The notes: generated by a model not told the origin, from the sequence alone. Shown: positions 8,428 through 18,044, counted from the stretch's first letter. The stretch is DNA of 64,000 nucleotides from Halobacterium hubeiense (GCF_001488575.1 NZ_LN831303.1:1-64000), one strand, 5' to 3'. Numbers and translations: made by a program.

Positions 8428-9870
8428 ATGACGGACACGAACACGAACTACGTGAACGGAGAGTGGGTCTCGTCGGCGACTTCCGAGACCATCGATGTCG
8501 CGAACCCCGCAAACCCTAGCGAGGTCGTCGCACGATACCAGCAGTCGGGCAGCGAGGACGCCGACGAAGCGGCCCGAGCAGCGGCGGACGCTGCGTCTGA
8601 CTGGGCGGACACACCCGGTCCGGAGCGCGGGCGCATCCTCCGGCAGGCTGGCACCATCCTCGCCGACCGCAAAGACGAACTCACCGAACAACTCGTTGCC
8701 GAGGAAGGGAAGGCGCGCCCCGAAGCGGCCGGTGAGGTACAGCGGGCTATCGACATCTTCCACTACTTCGCGGGGAAGGCCGCTGACCTCGGTGGCACCG
8801 TGAAGGGGTCCAGCAGCCGCGACACCACCCTCTACACGCGGAAGGAGCCGGTGGGGGTGGCGGCGCTGATCACGCCGTGGAACTACCCGATTGCGATTCC
8901 GGCGTGGAAGCTCGCGCCCGCTCTCGCCGCCGGCAACACCGTCGTCCTCAAGCCCGCCAGCGCCGCGCCCGGTCCCGCTGTCGCGCTCGCGGAAGCGCTG
9001 GACGAAGCGGGGCTTCCTGACGGCGTGCTCAACGTCGTGACTGGGCCGGGAAGTGACGTTGCGAGTACTTTCGTCGAGCACGAGGCCGTCGACGCCGTCT
9101 CGTTCACGGGGAGTAGTCAGGTGGGTGAGATGGTGTACGACCAGGCGACCGACCAGGGCAAGCGTGTTCAGACCGAACTCGGCGGGAAGAACCCGACACT
9201 CGTTTCGGAGTCTGCGGACCCGGAGGAGGCGGCGGAAATCGTCGCTACTGGCGGGTTCGGCACGACGGGGCAGTCGTGTACCGCTTGCTCTCGCGCAGTG
9301 GTTCACGAGGACGTCTACGACGAATTCGTGGATGCGCTCGTCGCCGAAGCCGAGTCCATCGACATCGGCCCTGGCCTGGAAGCGGAGATGGGGCCGCAGG
9401 TCAGCCAGAGCGAACTCGATTCGACGCTGGAGTACATCGACATCGCACAGGACGAGGGCGCGACGCTGGCCGCCGGCGGTGGCACGCCCGACGAGTACGA
9501 CTCCGGGTACTTCGTGGAGCCCACCGTCTTCACGGACGTTTCCAACGACATGCGTATCGCCCAGGAGGAGGTGTTCGGGCCGGTCGTCGCCGTCATCAAA
9601 GTCAGCGACTTCGACGAAGGCCTGGAAGTCGCCAATGATGTCGAGTACGGCCTCTCCGCGAGTGTGGTTACGGACGACCACACGGAAGCCAATCGCTTCG
9701 TTGACGAAGCTGAAGCCGGTGTCGTCAAAGTCAACGAGAAGACCACCGGCCTCGAACTGCACGTCCCCTTCGGCGGGTTCAAGCGCTCCTCCTCGGAGAC
9801 GTGGCGCGAACAGGGCGACGAAGGCCTGGAGTTCTACACCATCGAGAAAACCGTCTACGACAACTACTGA
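8428..9870 (+). CDS. xacF: Aldehyde dehydrogenase, probable 2-oxoglutarate-semialdehyde dehydrogenase (XacF-like)
   Basis: NAD(P)-dependent aldehyde dehydrogenase, 480 aa. Catalytic residues: Asn152 in ITPWNYP, Glu250 in TELGGKNP and nucleophile Cys284 in GQSCTACS. The start MTDTNTNYVNGEW is the ATG at 8428; an upstream in-frame GTG is unlikely. In the haloarchaeal oxidative pentose pathway the last step, 2-oxoglutarate semialdehyde to 2-oxoglutarate, is made by an enzyme of this family. The adjacent FAH gene, the divergent xac transporter and the IclR-type palindromes support that job. An A/T-rich element near 8385-8395 could give it its own promoter. Family certain; substrate inferred from context. 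Confidence 0.85.
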   Translation: MTDTNTNYVNGEWVSSATSETIDVANPANPSEVVARYQQSGSEDADEAARAAADAASDWADTPGPERGRILRQAGTILADRKDELTEQLVAEEGKARPEAAGEVQRAIDIFHYFAGKAADLGGTVKGSSSRDTTLYTRKEPVGVAALITPWNYPIAIPAWKLAPALAAGNTVVLKPASAAPGPAVALAEALDEAGLPDGVLNVVTGPGSDVASTFVEHEAVDAVSFTGSSQVGEMVYDQATDQGKRVQTELGGKNPTLVSESADPEEAAEIVATGGFGTTGQSCTACSRAVVHEDVYDEFVDALVAEAESIDIGPGLEAEMGPQVSQSELDSTLEYIDIAQDEGATLAAGGGTPDEYDSGYFVEPTVFTDVSNDMRIAQEEVFGPVVAVIKVSDFDEGLEVANDVEYGLSASVVTDDHTEANRFVDEAEAGVVKVNEKTTGLELHVPFGGFKRSSSETWREQGDEGLEFYTIEKTVYDNY

Positions 9871-10040
9871 CAGCGAGCGTTCGTCTCCAGCCCGCGACCT
9901 ATCGGCGACCGCGTTCACGTCGGATCTGCGGTCTCGTCCGTGACACCGCTGGCGCGTGACCGGTTGTCGTGCTTTCAGCTGTCGATGGGGTTAGCCGCCG
10001 CTGACGCGCAGCTCTTTTCGCGTGTTCCCGCGTTTGAATC

Positions 10041-10060
10041 CCGCAACGAACGCGTTGCGG
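10041..10060. terminator. Stem-loop downstream of aldehyde dehydrogenase gene
   Basis: CCGCAACG and CGTTGCGG form a perfect 8-bp stem with loop AACG. It lies in the 311-bp gap (9871-10181) between the convergent xacF-like and stress-protein genes. It could end either transcript. Nothing else recognisable lies in the gap. Confidence 0.4.
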
Positions 10061-10181
10061 CCAATGAGGTCGAATTCCATGCGACAGTCAAGGTTTTGTA
10101 ACAGACGAATCGGAGGGGCGAATTATCCTGCCACTCGATTTCGCTCGACAGGACCGGTGCCTGATGGTCGAGTGTCGGCTT

Positions 10182-10652
10182 CTATGTGCCGTTTCGGACA
10201 ACGTGGGTGGTGACGAAGCCGTCGAAGTTGAGGATGACGCGCTGGGAGAAGTCACCGAAGATTGCTTTTCCGGTCGGGGACCGCTGCTGGCTGGTGATGA
10301 AGACGTGGTCACAGTTGAAGTCTTCCGCCGCCGTGAGCGTCGCCGTTCCGTACCCACCGTCGATTACTCGCACGACAGCTTCGTACTCGACATCAATTCC
10401 GTCGAGCGCCTCCTCAACGTACTCCTCGAGTGCGGCTTCGGCGGCGGTGACGAACTCCGCTTCGTTGTCGTAGGTAACTCCCTCGACGCCGCCGAGCGCC
10501 TCGAACTTCTCGATGCCGGAGCCAATCTGTCGTTCCGTCGCAAACGTCAGGACAACTAGCGGGGCGTCGGATCCGCGTGCTTGCTGTGCTGCCTCCCGGA
10601 GGATTTTGTCGTGTGGCTCCGGCTCTTTGATGACGATTAGCCCTCGTTCCAT
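10182..10652 (-). CDS. Universal stress protein (UspA family)
   Basis: 156 aa, single UspA-type nucleotide-binding alpha/beta domain. It starts MERGLIVIKEPEPH and ends with the family motif region HVFITSQQRSPTGKAIFGDF (the usual G-2x-G-9x-G(S/T) ATP-loop area, here partly altered to SQQRSPTGK). The frame is open further upstream, but the conserved start is the ATG at 10650-10652. It is divergent from the GntP permease, with about 110 bp of shared upstream DNA containing A/T-rich promoter elements, so the two may be co-controlled. UspA-type proteins often accompany transporters in haloarchaea, possibly as energy or stress sensors. The partner is unknown. Confidence 0.85.
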   Translation of the reverse strand: MERGLIVIKEPEPHDKILREAAQQARGSDAPLVVLTFATERQIGSGIEKFEALGGVEGVTYDNEAEFVTAAEAALEEYVEEALDGIDVEYEAVVRVIDGGYGTATLTAAEDFNCDHVFITSQQRSPTGKAIFGDFSQRVILNFDGFVTTHVVRNGT

Positions 10653-10765
10653 AGGTCCGCCGACGAACGGAGAGTCGTTAAATCTACCGACGCACTCAGG
10701 TAGATGACTGTGTGCTACAATCACGAACTTTTATAGCAAACGATGGTCGAGTTCGATTTGGAGAG

Positions 10766-12163
10766 ATGCCACCAACATTACCAGCACTCGCGGCGTTGAT
10801 TATCGGTGTCGCTGTCGTCGTACTGTTCCTCGTTGTCTGGGACCTACCCGCATTCGTCGGGCTCGTCCTCTCGGCGTTCATCGTCGGCGTCGTGAACGCC
10901 TTTTTCCTTCCCGACATCGCGTTCGGGACGATACCAAGTGAAGTAGCGACCGCGTTCGGGAACAACATGGCTGGCATCGGTATCCCGATTCTGATGGCAG
11001 CCATCATCGGCAAGTCGATGACGGAATCCGGGGCCGCGAACCGCATCGTCCGGTCGTTCCAGTCCGTCGTTTCGGACAAAAATGCCGACTTCGCGCTCTG
11101 GGGGAGCAGCACACTCCTCTCGATCCCCGTCTTCTTCGACAACGTCTTCTACCTCATGGCGCCGCTTGCTCGCTCGATGCGCGCACGCATTGGGAAGAAC
11201 TACGCACTCTACATCGCCGTCGTCGGTGGCGGTGGAACTGCCGCCCACGCCTTCGTTCCGCCGACACCCGGCCCGCTCGCCGTCGCTCAGGAGCTCGGCG
11301 CTGGCGAATCTATTCTCGGAATGACGATCATCGTCGGTCTCGCAGTCGCGATTCCGTCCGCACTTGTCGCTGGCGTCGGATATGGACGGTTCATCAACAA
11401 GCGAATGGACATTCCGCTCCGGGACACGATGGGGACCAGTGCCGAGGACCTTGAACGGCAGGCGAACCAGCCCACGTCGAACCTGCCCGGCTTCTTTGAG
11501 TCTCTTCTCCCTATTCTCGTCGCCGTCCTCTTCATCGCCGCCGGCACGTTCGTCAATACATTCCAGAACGTCTACCCGTCCCTGCAGCGTATTCAAGAAC
11601 TCACGACGTTCGTCGGGGATGCGAACTTCGCGCTCACCATGGCAGCCATCGTCGCTGCGCTCACGTACCTCCGCATGGACGACTTCCCGCGGCAGGTGTG
11701 GCAGGATGAGCTCACCGAGGCCCTACAGAACGGCGGGAACATCGCCGCAATCACTGCCGCTGGCGGGGCGTTCGGCGCGATGCTTGCGGCCTCCAACATC
11801 GGCGCGGTCATCGCGGACGCACTGAGCGGCATCGGCGTCGGTCTACTGGTGACCGCGTGGCTCATCGCGGCCATCGTCCGCATCGCGCAGGGCTCGGCAA
11901 CTGTCGCGATGATCACCACCGGCGGCATCATGGCGCCCCTCGTCCCGGAACTCACCGTCCACCCAGCCTACCTCGTGGTCGCCATCGGTGCGGGCGGGAT
12001 CACGACGTCGTGGTACAACGACTCTGGGTTCTGGATCGTCAAGGAGATCGGCGGCCTCACGCAGTCCGAGACGTTCAAGGCGTGGACCGCTGTCACGTCC
12101 ATCTTGTCTGTCGTCGCGCTCTTCATCATCCTCATCTATTCGACGATGTTCCCGCTCGCATAA
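10766..12163 (+). CDS. GntP-family permease (gluconate / sugar-acid transporter)
   Basis: 465 aa, about 12 hydrophobic helices, GntP family of secondary sugar-acid transporters. Conserved features include the glycine-rich stretches GGGGTAAHAFVPPTPGPLAVA, AAGGAFGAMLAAS, QGSATVAMITTGGIMAP and GGITTSWYNDSGFWIV. The start chosen is the ATG at 10766 (MPPTLPALAALIIGV), where the first helix begins; the frame extends upstream to 10712 with a hydrophilic unrelated stretch. Set among oxidative pentose genes, the substrate may be a pentonate, gluconate or keto-deoxy acid imported directly into the pathway below the dehydrogenase step. Confidence 0.9.
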   Translation: MPPTLPALAALIIGVAVVVLFLVVWDLPAFVGLVLSAFIVGVVNAFFLPDIAFGTIPSEVATAFGNNMAGIGIPILMAAIIGKSMTESGAANRIVRSFQSVVSDKNADFALWGSSTLLSIPVFFDNVFYLMAPLARSMRARIGKNYALYIAVVGGGGTAAHAFVPPTPGPLAVAQELGAGESILGMTIIVGLAVAIPSALVAGVGYGRFINKRMDIPLRDTMGTSAEDLERQANQPTSNLPGFFESLLPILVAVLFIAAGTFVNTFQNVYPSLQRIQELTTFVGDANFALTMAAIVAALTYLRMDDFPRQVWQDELTEALQNGGNIAAITAAGGAFGAMLAASNIGAVIADALSGIGVGLLVTAWLIAAIVRIAQGSATVAMITTGGIMAPLVPELTVHPAYLVVAIGAGGITTSWYNDSGFWIVKEIGGLTQSETFKAWTAVTSILSVVALFIILIYSTMFPLA

Positions 12164-12269
12164 CGCGACGACCATCCGCTTCGACCGGCGTGACGGTGTC
12201 TCTTTTCGCGTCGTTGCTTCGACGACGAGCGCTCAAGAAGCGAGATTCTCTCGCTGGTACTCCGGCTAA

Positions 12270-13340
12270 CTACTGTAGCTTGACCGTCGCGCCCGTCTCC
12301 GCGGACTCGTGTAGCGCTTCGAGGACGCGCATGTCGTAGAGGCCGTGGTCGCCGTCCGCGTACAGGGGCTCCCCGGAGAGCACGCGGTCGGCGAAGTAGT
12401 CGAACTCCTCGGTCATCTCGTTGACGTCGTCGGCGGACACCGAGAACATGCGGTCGTCGGTCTCGACGGTGAGCTCACACTCCATGTGGAACGCCGGTGA
12501 CAGCGTGAGCTGGCCGTCCATCCCCGTAATCGTCAGCTCGGTGTCCTCGTAGGCGTTCTGCGTCGCGGTGAACGCCGCGTACACGCCGTCGTCGTAGACA
12601 GCGGTGGCCGTCGAGCGCTCGTCGGGGACCTCGCGGAACGCCTCGTGCGTGGACGCCATCTGCGCTTGCACGGAGACGGGGTCCGAACCGAGGATGAACC
12701 GCGTGGTGTTGATGGGGTAGATGCCGAGGTCCATCATCGACGTGCCGTAGCCGCTGGCGTCCGGGTCGAGGCGCCACTGGTCGGGGTCGTCGATGATGGA
12801 CAGAAGCGACTGCGAGTTGTTCCCGTACACCTGCACGGGTTCGCCGATGGCGCCGCTCTCGACGAGCTCGCGCGCACGGCGGACCGCCGGCTCGGTGTGC
12901 ATCCGGTAGGCGACCATCAGCGGAATCCCGGCGTCGTCGGCGACCGCGGCCATCTGTTCGGCGCGCTCGACGGTCGCCTCCATCGGCTTCTCGCAGAGCA
13001 CCGCCTTTCCGAGGTCCGCGGCGGTCTCGACGTATTCGAGGTGGTAGGCGTTCGGCGTCGCGACGTAGACGGCGTCGTACTCGTCGGCGCACTCGCCGTC
13101 GTGGTAGGCGTCGCCGGAAATCGCGTGCGGGACGCCGGCCTCGTCGGCGAACCGCTGTGCTTTCTCCTGTGAGCGACTGACGAGGACGGTCACCTCACAG
13201 AGGTCTGTCTCCCGAATCGCGGGAATCGCCTCGTCGACAGTCCACCACCCGAGGCCGACGAGCGCGAGCCGCACCGTGCCGTCGGTGGTCTCCTGCCAGT
13301 CGCGGTCCGTGAACGAGTCGACAGCCTGTTCGAAGTCCAT
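12270..13340 (-). CDS. xacA: Gfo/Idh/MocA oxidoreductase, probable D-xylose 1-dehydrogenase (XacA-like)
   Basis: 356 aa glucose-fructose oxidoreductase family enzyme. N-terminal Rossmann motif ALVGLGWW (dinucleotide loop at 29-33), the catalytic EKP motif at 117-119 (LCEKPMEAT) and AYRMH at 144-148, followed by the C-terminal beta-sheet substrate domain (GTSMMDLGIYPINTTRF). Haloarchaeal NADP-dependent xylose dehydrogenases belong to this family and share the N-terminal arrangement. It would oxidise xylose, perhaps also arabinose or glucose, to the lactone. Minus-strand box A (CATTTATTTGAG, around 13366) is 26 nt from the ATG, giving a leaderless transcript. It lies next to the second sugar transporter ATPase, in the same direction but with its own promoter. 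Confidence 0.85.
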   Translation of the reverse strand: MDFEQAVDSFTDRDWQETTDGTVRLALVGLGWWTVDEAIPAIRETDLCEVTVLVSRSQEKAQRFADEAGVPHAISGDAYHDGECADEYDAVYVATPNAYHLEYVETAADLGKAVLCEKPMEATVERAEQMAAVADDAGIPLMVAYRMHTEPAVRRARELVESGAIGEPVQVYGNNSQSLLSIIDDPDQWRLDPDASGYGTSMMDLGIYPINTTRFILGSDPVSVQAQMASTHEAFREVPDERSTATAVYDDGVYAAFTATQNAYEDTELTITGMDGQLTLSPAFHMECELTVETDDRMFSVSADDVNEMTEEFDYFADRVLSGEPLYADGDHGLYDMRVLEALHESAETGATVKLQ

Positions 13341-13405
13341 GTACGGTACAGCGCAGACCGCTCAAATAAATGGTCGTGACTCGCCGGCGGACTCGCGGCT
13401 CACGC

Positions 13406-14548
13406 TCACGCCGTGACTTCGTGCTGGCCGCGCTCCTCGGCGAGGATGTTCTCGCCGTCGGACTTCCGGAAGAGGTGGACGTCGTCCTCGTCGAAGGAGA
13501 CGGTCAGGGCGTCGTTCTCCTCGGGCTTCACGTCCCCGGGCACCCGCACGCGACACTCCTCGACGCCCTCCATCTCGAGGTAGAGGTAGTTGTCCGACCC
13601 GACCGGCTCCAAGACGTCTAGCTTCGTCTCGATGGCGTTCTCGGTGCCCGCCTCGGCGATATAGATGTCTTCGGGGCGAATCCCGAGCACGAGCGAGGCG
13701 TCCTCGCCGACGCGCTCGCGCACCCGTTCGGCGCGTTCGTCCGAGAGTTCGTACTCGAAGTCCGCGGCCGTCAGCGTCGTTCCGTCGAAGGTCACGTCGA
13801 AGGTGTTCATCGCGGGGCTGCCGACGAAGTCCGCGACGAAGAGGTTTTTCGGCTCGTTGTATATCTCGTCGGGCGTCCCGATTTGTTGGACTTCGCCTTG
13901 GTCGAGGATAGCGACGCGGTCGGACATTGTCATCGCCTCCTCCTGGTCGTGAGTTACGTAGATGAACGTGGTGCCGAGGTCCTCGTGGATGCGCTGAATC
14001 TCCGTGCGCATGTGCGCTCGGAGCTTCGCGTCGAGGTTGCTCAGCGGCTCGTCCATGAGGAACACCTCGGGGTCGCGGACGATGGCGCGACCGGTCGCCA
14101 CGCGCTGTTGCTGGCCGCCGGAGAGGCTGCCCGGCTTCTTGTCGAGTTGGTCCTCGATGCCCATCATCTCGGCGGCCTCCTCGACGCGTCGCTGGACCTC
14201 GTCGTCGGAGAGGTCGGAGGTCAGTTTCAGGCCGTAGGCCATGTTCTTCCGCGTGGACATGTGGGGGTACAGGGCGTAGTTCTGGAACACCATCGCGACG
14301 CCCCGGTCCTGGGGCTGGATGTCGTTGACGACGCGGTCGCCGATGCTGATGGTCCCCGAGCTGATGTCCTCCAGTCCGGCGACCATTCGCAGGAGCGTGG
14401 ACTTCCCCGACCCGGAGGGGCCGACGATGGTGAGGAACTCGCCGTCCTCGATGTCGAAACTGACACCGTCCACGGCGACAATCTTCCCCTCGCCATCGGC
14501 GCTGCCGTCGTAGAGCTTCGATACGTTCTCGATGCTAACGCGGCTCAT
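13406..14548 (-). CDS. Sugar ABC transporter ATP-binding protein (MalK/UgpC type)
   Basis: 380 aa ATPase of the CUT1 class. Walker A GPSGSGKS begins at residue 43, signature GSLSGGQQQR, Walker B VFLMDEPLSNLD, and a TOBE-like C-terminus (VLGIRPEDIYIAE). It is divergent from the binding-protein gene at 14748. The 199-bp intergenic region holds A/T-rich promoter elements for both directions (minus ATTATACATTG about 27 nt from the ATG). Only one ATPase serves this second transporter, unlike the two in xacGHIJK. The Walker A SGSGKS instead of SGCGKS also sets it apart from both Xac ATPases. Substrate probably a sugar or oligosaccharide from the same polysaccharides. Confidence 0.9.
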   Translation of the reverse strand: MSRVSIENVSKLYDGSADGEGKIVAVDGVSFDIEDGEFLTIVGPSGSGKSTLLRMVAGLEDISSGTISIGDRVVNDIQPQDRGVAMVFQNYALYPHMSTRKNMAYGLKLTSDLSDDEVQRRVEEAAEMMGIEDQLDKKPGSLSGGQQQRVATGRAIVRDPEVFLMDEPLSNLDAKLRAHMRTEIQRIHEDLGTTFIYVTHDQEEAMTMSDRVAILDQGEVQQIGTPDEIYNEPKNLFVADFVGSPAMNTFDVTFDGTTLTAADFEYELSDERAERVRERVGEDASLVLGIRPEDIYIAEAGTENAIETKLDVLEPVGSDNYLYLEMEGVEECRVRVPGDVKPEENDALTVSFDEDDVHLFRKSDGENILAEERGQHEVTA

Positions 14549-14747
14549 GAAGGATGATTATTATCAATGTATAATAGTTCTTCGGATGGGTCGCGGGTTT
14601 CGAAAACTCCACCCGGTCGGTGTCCCGCCCGCCCGGCTACCTCGCGGAAGCGGTGGACTGGGTACTTAGTTCCCAACCCCGGCGTGGGTCCACTACCCTA
14701 CCCAACATTTATCATGGTGTAGTTGAGCATGATTAACCGGAACAAAC

Positions 14748-16079
14748 ATGACTAGCGACCGAATATCGACGAGTACGCGCCGCAGATTCATCACTGCCGC
14801 CGGAGCGGCCGGTAGCATCGCGCTCGCCGGCTGTCTCGGCGGTGACGGGTCGTCGGGCGGCGGTGGCGGGTCCGACTCGTACACGATCAACTTCTGGGAA
14901 CCGTTCAGCGGCGGGGAGGGTCCCGTCATGGAGGACATCGTTGCGAAGTTCAACGAGGAACAGCCCCTCGACGTCGACGAGGAGGTGACTATCAACCGCC
15001 AGCGGACGCCGTGGGACCAGTACTACAACAACCTCTACACCACGCTGACCGGTGGGAGCGGTCCCGACATGGCTATCATGCACGCGGCGTACCTCCGGGC
15101 GTGGAACAACGTCATCGACCCCATCGGGGACTACATCGAGACCGGTGACATCGAGGGCGACTACCTCGGCAACCACTGGGACCTCGTCAACGTCGAGGGC
15201 GAGACGCGCGCGCTCCCGATGGACCTCCACCCGCTCGGCGGCTACTACAACAAGGACCTCTTCGAGTCCGCGGGACTGGACCCCGAGTCCCCGCCGACCA
15301 ACTGGGAGGAGTTCCAGACCGCCGGCAACGCCATCGCCGAGCAGACCGACAGCGCGGCGTTCAGCCAGTCCCCGTACAACGACGGGTTCGGCTCGTGGCG
15401 GACGTACAGCAGCCTCACCAAACAGCAGGGCGGCACCCTCTTCGACAGCGACTGGAACCCGTCGTTCAACAACGAGGCGGGACAGAACACCGCCGAGCTG
15501 TTCTGGGACATGACCGGCGACATGGGCTGGTCGCCGCAGACGACCGAAGCCGACTGGGGCATCAACGCCTTCTCGAACGGGAACCTCGGCATGACGATGA
15601 ACGGCACGTGGTACGTCGCCTCCCTGTCGGACGTCGAGGACCTCAACTGGGGGTTCTTCAAGCCGAACGTCGCGCCGAACCACAGCCAGGACGCCGTCTG
15701 GGCGGACGGCCACTCGATTGTCCTCCCGCGGAGTCAGAGCCGCGGCGAGCGCAAGTCCGAGCTCACCGCACAGGCCGCCCACTGGATGACCACGGAGAAC
15801 CCCGAGTGGGGAGCGCGCGCCGGCCACCTGCCGGCCGCCGCGGACATCCGCGACTCCGAGGTGTTCCAGAACTCCCCGTTCTACGACAAGACCCTCTCGA
15901 AATACCTCGAGATGGCCGAGAACGACGTCTACTTCTACCACCCGAAGGTGCCCAACGGCGACCCCAACTCCCAGGACTGGTACCAGTGGCTGCTCGACCT
16001 CTGGGGGCACAACTACGAGAGCCCGCAGGCGGCTCTCGAAGACGGCGTCTCGACCATCAGCAACGGCCTCGAAGAGTGA
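14748..16079 (+). CDS. Sugar ABC transporter substrate-binding lipoprotein
   Basis: 443 aa extracytoplasmic solute-binding protein, family 1. It has a Tat lipoprotein signal: RRR at 11-13 (STRRRFITAAGA), lipobox ALAGC with Cys29, then a Gly/Ser/Asp linker. The mature protein contains typical sugar-binding features (TINFWEPFSGGEG, GGYYNKDLFESAGLDP, NGTWYVAS). The box-A-like TTTATCA at about 14708-14714 gives a short leader. It begins a plus-strand operon, with the first permease starting 3 bp after its stop. The ligand cannot be read from sequence; the neighbouring xylose dehydrogenase and glycosidases suggest a pentose-containing sugar or oligosaccharide. Confidence 0.9.
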   Translation: MTSDRISTSTRRRFITAAGAAGSIALAGCLGGDGSSGGGGGSDSYTINFWEPFSGGEGPVMEDIVAKFNEEQPLDVDEEVTINRQRTPWDQYYNNLYTTLTGGSGPDMAIMHAAYLRAWNNVIDPIGDYIETGDIEGDYLGNHWDLVNVEGETRALPMDLHPLGGYYNKDLFESAGLDPESPPTNWEEFQTAGNAIAEQTDSAAFSQSPYNDGFGSWRTYSSLTKQQGGTLFDSDWNPSFNNEAGQNTAELFWDMTGDMGWSPQTTEADWGINAFSNGNLGMTMNGTWYVASLSDVEDLNWGFFKPNVAPNHSQDAVWADGHSIVLPRSQSRGERKSELTAQAAHWMTTENPEWGARAGHLPAAADIRDSEVFQNSPFYDKTLSKYLEMAENDVYFYHPKVPNGDPNSQDWYQWLLDLWGHNYESPQAALEDGVSTISNGLEE

Positions 16080-16082
16080 CAC

Positions 16083-17009
16083 ATGGGACTACGAAACCGT
16101 TTCACCGGGGGTGACTCCGACCACGCCCGGCAGACCGTCTTCGGCGTCCGCAAGGAGACCGTCGAAGGCATCGTGTGGTCGCTCCCGTACCTTGCGGTGT
16201 TCGGAGTATTCCTCGTCTGGCCGGCGCTGAAGGGGCTGTACATGAGCCTCCACAACTGGGACCCGTTCGTCCCCTCCGAGTCGGAGTTCATCGGCCTCCA
16301 GAACTACGTCGAGCTGTTCAGCGACCCCGTGTTCTGGAACGCGATGCAGGGCACCGTCTACTTCGTCGCGCTCTCGGTGCCGCTGCTCGTGCTCGTAGGG
16401 CTGGGGCTGGCGCTCGGCGTCAACAAGAACGTCAAGGGCAAGCGCGTCCTGCGCGCCATCTACTTCAGCCCGTACATCCTCACCGTCGCCGTCGTCACGC
16501 TCATCTGGTCGGAGGTGTACTCCGGGAGCTACGGCCTCATCAACTACTATCTGGGGTACTTCATCGACAGCCCGCCCGGCTGGCTGACGTCAACAGACCT
16601 CGCGATGCCCGCGCTGGCGTTCATGACCGTCTGGTGGCTCGTCGGGTTCAACTTCGTCATCTTCCTGGCGGCCCGACAGGGCATCCCCGAGCGTCTCTAC
16701 GAGGCCGCGCGCCTCGACGGCGCGGGCACGTGGCGGGCGTTCAAGGACGTCACGCTCCCGCAGATGCGCAACTCCATCCTGTTCGTGGTCATCATCCAGT
16801 TCATCCTCCAGTTCCAGGTGTTCGCCCAGCCGTACGTGCTGACCGGCGGCGGCCCCCGGGACTCGACGGACACGCTGGTGTACTACCTCTACCGGAGCGC
16901 GTTCTCCCAGCAGGCGTACGGCTACGGCGCCGCAATCGGGTACGTGCTCGTGATGATACTGATGCTCATCGCGGTTATCAACTTCAAGGTGATCGGGACC
17001 AATGAGTAA
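16083..17009 (+). CDS. Sugar ABC transporter permease (MalF type)
   Basis: 308 aa membrane protein, about six helices. The EAA loop is EAARLDGAGTWRAFKDVTLP, and the family motif VWWLVGFNFVIFLAARQGIP precedes it. An approximately 35-residue hydrophilic N-terminal tail precedes the first helix (IVWSLPYLAVFGVFLVW). It starts directly after the binding-protein stop and its last 8 bases overlap the next permease gene, so the three are translationally coupled. It forms the channel with the 17002 product and is powered by the divergent ATPase. Confidence 0.9.
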   Translation: MGLRNRFTGGDSDHARQTVFGVRKETVEGIVWSLPYLAVFGVFLVWPALKGLYMSLHNWDPFVPSESEFIGLQNYVELFSDPVFWNAMQGTVYFVALSVPLLVLVGLGLALGVNKNVKGKRVLRAIYFSPYILTVAVVTLIWSEVYSGSYGLINYYLGYFIDSPPGWLTSTDLAMPALAFMTVWWLVGFNFVIFLAARQGIPERLYEAARLDGAGTWRAFKDVTLPQMRNSILFVVIIQFILQFQVFAQPYVLTGGGPRDSTDTLVYYLYRSAFSQQAYGYGAAIGYVLVMILMLIAVINFKVIGTNE

Positions 17010-17865
17010 CGTCAACGAAGCTCATTCCGGCCTGCTCAACGATCTCTCGCTTCGGTCGCTGGGGACGCACGTGGCGCTGTACGGCACCGCCATCCTGATG
17101 GCGATTCCGTACCTCTACACGATTTCGCGGTCGTTCCAGCCGCGGCGGTTCCTGACCAGCCCGAAGCCGTACTGGATTCCGCCGGAGATCACGTTCGAGT
17201 ACTACCGGTACATCCTCACGGAGTCGCTGTTCGTGCAATGGACGATAAACACGTTCATCATCGCGGGCGGCGCGACGCTCATCATCCTCGTCATCGACTC
17301 GATGATCGCGTTCTCGCTGACGCGGCTGGACTGGCCCGGCCAGTCCATCGTGATGGGCGTCATCCTCGCGAGCTTCATGGTCCCGTACTACATGAACATC
17401 GTCCCGCTGTACACCGTCGTCTCGGACCTCGGGCTGGTGAACTCCTACTGGGGCGTCATCCTGCCCGCGGTCGCGAGCCCGCTGGGCGTGTTCCTCCTCT
17501 ACCAGTTCTTCAGGGACATCCCCGACGAGTACGAGGAGGCAGCGCGCCTCGACGGGTTCTCGACGTTCCAGATTTACTCCCGCATCATCCTGCCGCTAGC
17601 GCGCCCGATTCTCGCGTCGCTGGCGCTGTTCATGTTCGTCTACAACTGGAACGCGTTCCTCTGGCCGCTCATCGTCCTCTCGGACCAGGCGGCGTACACG
17701 CTCCCAATCGGCCTCGTGAACCTCTATCAGGGGAACCTCACGACGCCCGGCCTCCACATGGCCGTGACAGTGCTGGCGTCGCTCCCCCTGTTCATCGTCT
17801 ACCTCTTCTTCCAGGGGGAGATCGTCCGCGCCGTCCAGATTCAGGGCACCGGGACTACCGGCTAA
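17002..17865 (+). CDS. Sugar ABC transporter permease (MalG type)
   Basis: 287 aa membrane protein, about six helices, CUT1 family. The EAA loop reads EEAARLDGFSTFQIYSRIIL, and the C-terminus ends with FFQGEIVRAVQIQGTG, typical for MalG-like partners. The start MSNVNEAHSGLLND overlaps the upstream permease by 8 bp. It completes the transporter set binding protein, two permeases and one ATPase. The following DUF624 gene may belong to the same transcription unit (175-bp gap occupied by a coupled mini-ORF). Confidence 0.9.
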   Translation: MSNVNEAHSGLLNDLSLRSLGTHVALYGTAILMAIPYLYTISRSFQPRRFLTSPKPYWIPPEITFEYYRYILTESLFVQWTINTFIIAGGATLIILVIDSMIAFSLTRLDWPGQSIVMGVILASFMVPYYMNIVPLYTVVSDLGLVNSYWGVILPAVASPLGVFLLYQFFRDIPDEYEEAARLDGFSTFQIYSRIILPLARPILASLALFMFVYNWNAFLWPLIVLSDQAAYTLPIGLVNLYQGNLTTPGLHMAVTVLASLPLFIVYLFFQGEIVRAVQIQGTGTTG

Positions 17866-17939
17866 CTCCCGACATCGCTCTTTCTCTCGTAGTCCCGCGG
17901 AGGACAACACTCATTACGGCCAACCAGCGTGTTGACAGT

Positions 17940-18044
17940 ATGCACGCTCGACGCGACTCTGACGGCGCGGCGAGGCCCCGTTCGCCCCCGCGGCGGCCGG
18001 CCTCCCGCCCGCTCGACACCTCACACCGGGAGGTACGGCGATGA
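17940..18044 (+). CDS. Putative 34-aa leader ORF coupled to the DUF624 gene
   Basis: ATG at 17940 opens a 34-residue Arg/Pro-rich frame whose TGA overlaps the next ATG (ATGA at 18041-18044). A weak A/T element around 17908-17918 lies about 26 nt upstream. It is similar in arrangement to the mini-ORF before hyuA. No homology is recognised; it may be a translational coupling device or chance. Confidence 0.3.
   Translation: MHARRDSDGAARPRSPPRRPASRPLDTSHREVRR

Noticed and set aside
14712-14734. ATCATG-N11-CATGAT inverted repeat before the second binding-protein gene
   Set aside because: Short arms in A/T-rich promoter DNA; not distinguishable from chance.
14733-16082. 449-codon minus-strand frame opposite the binding-protein gene
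   Set aside because: Antisense shadow of a clear Tat lipoprotein gene; composition (Val/Arg/Asp-poor acidic balance) not haloarchaeal-like and no motifs.
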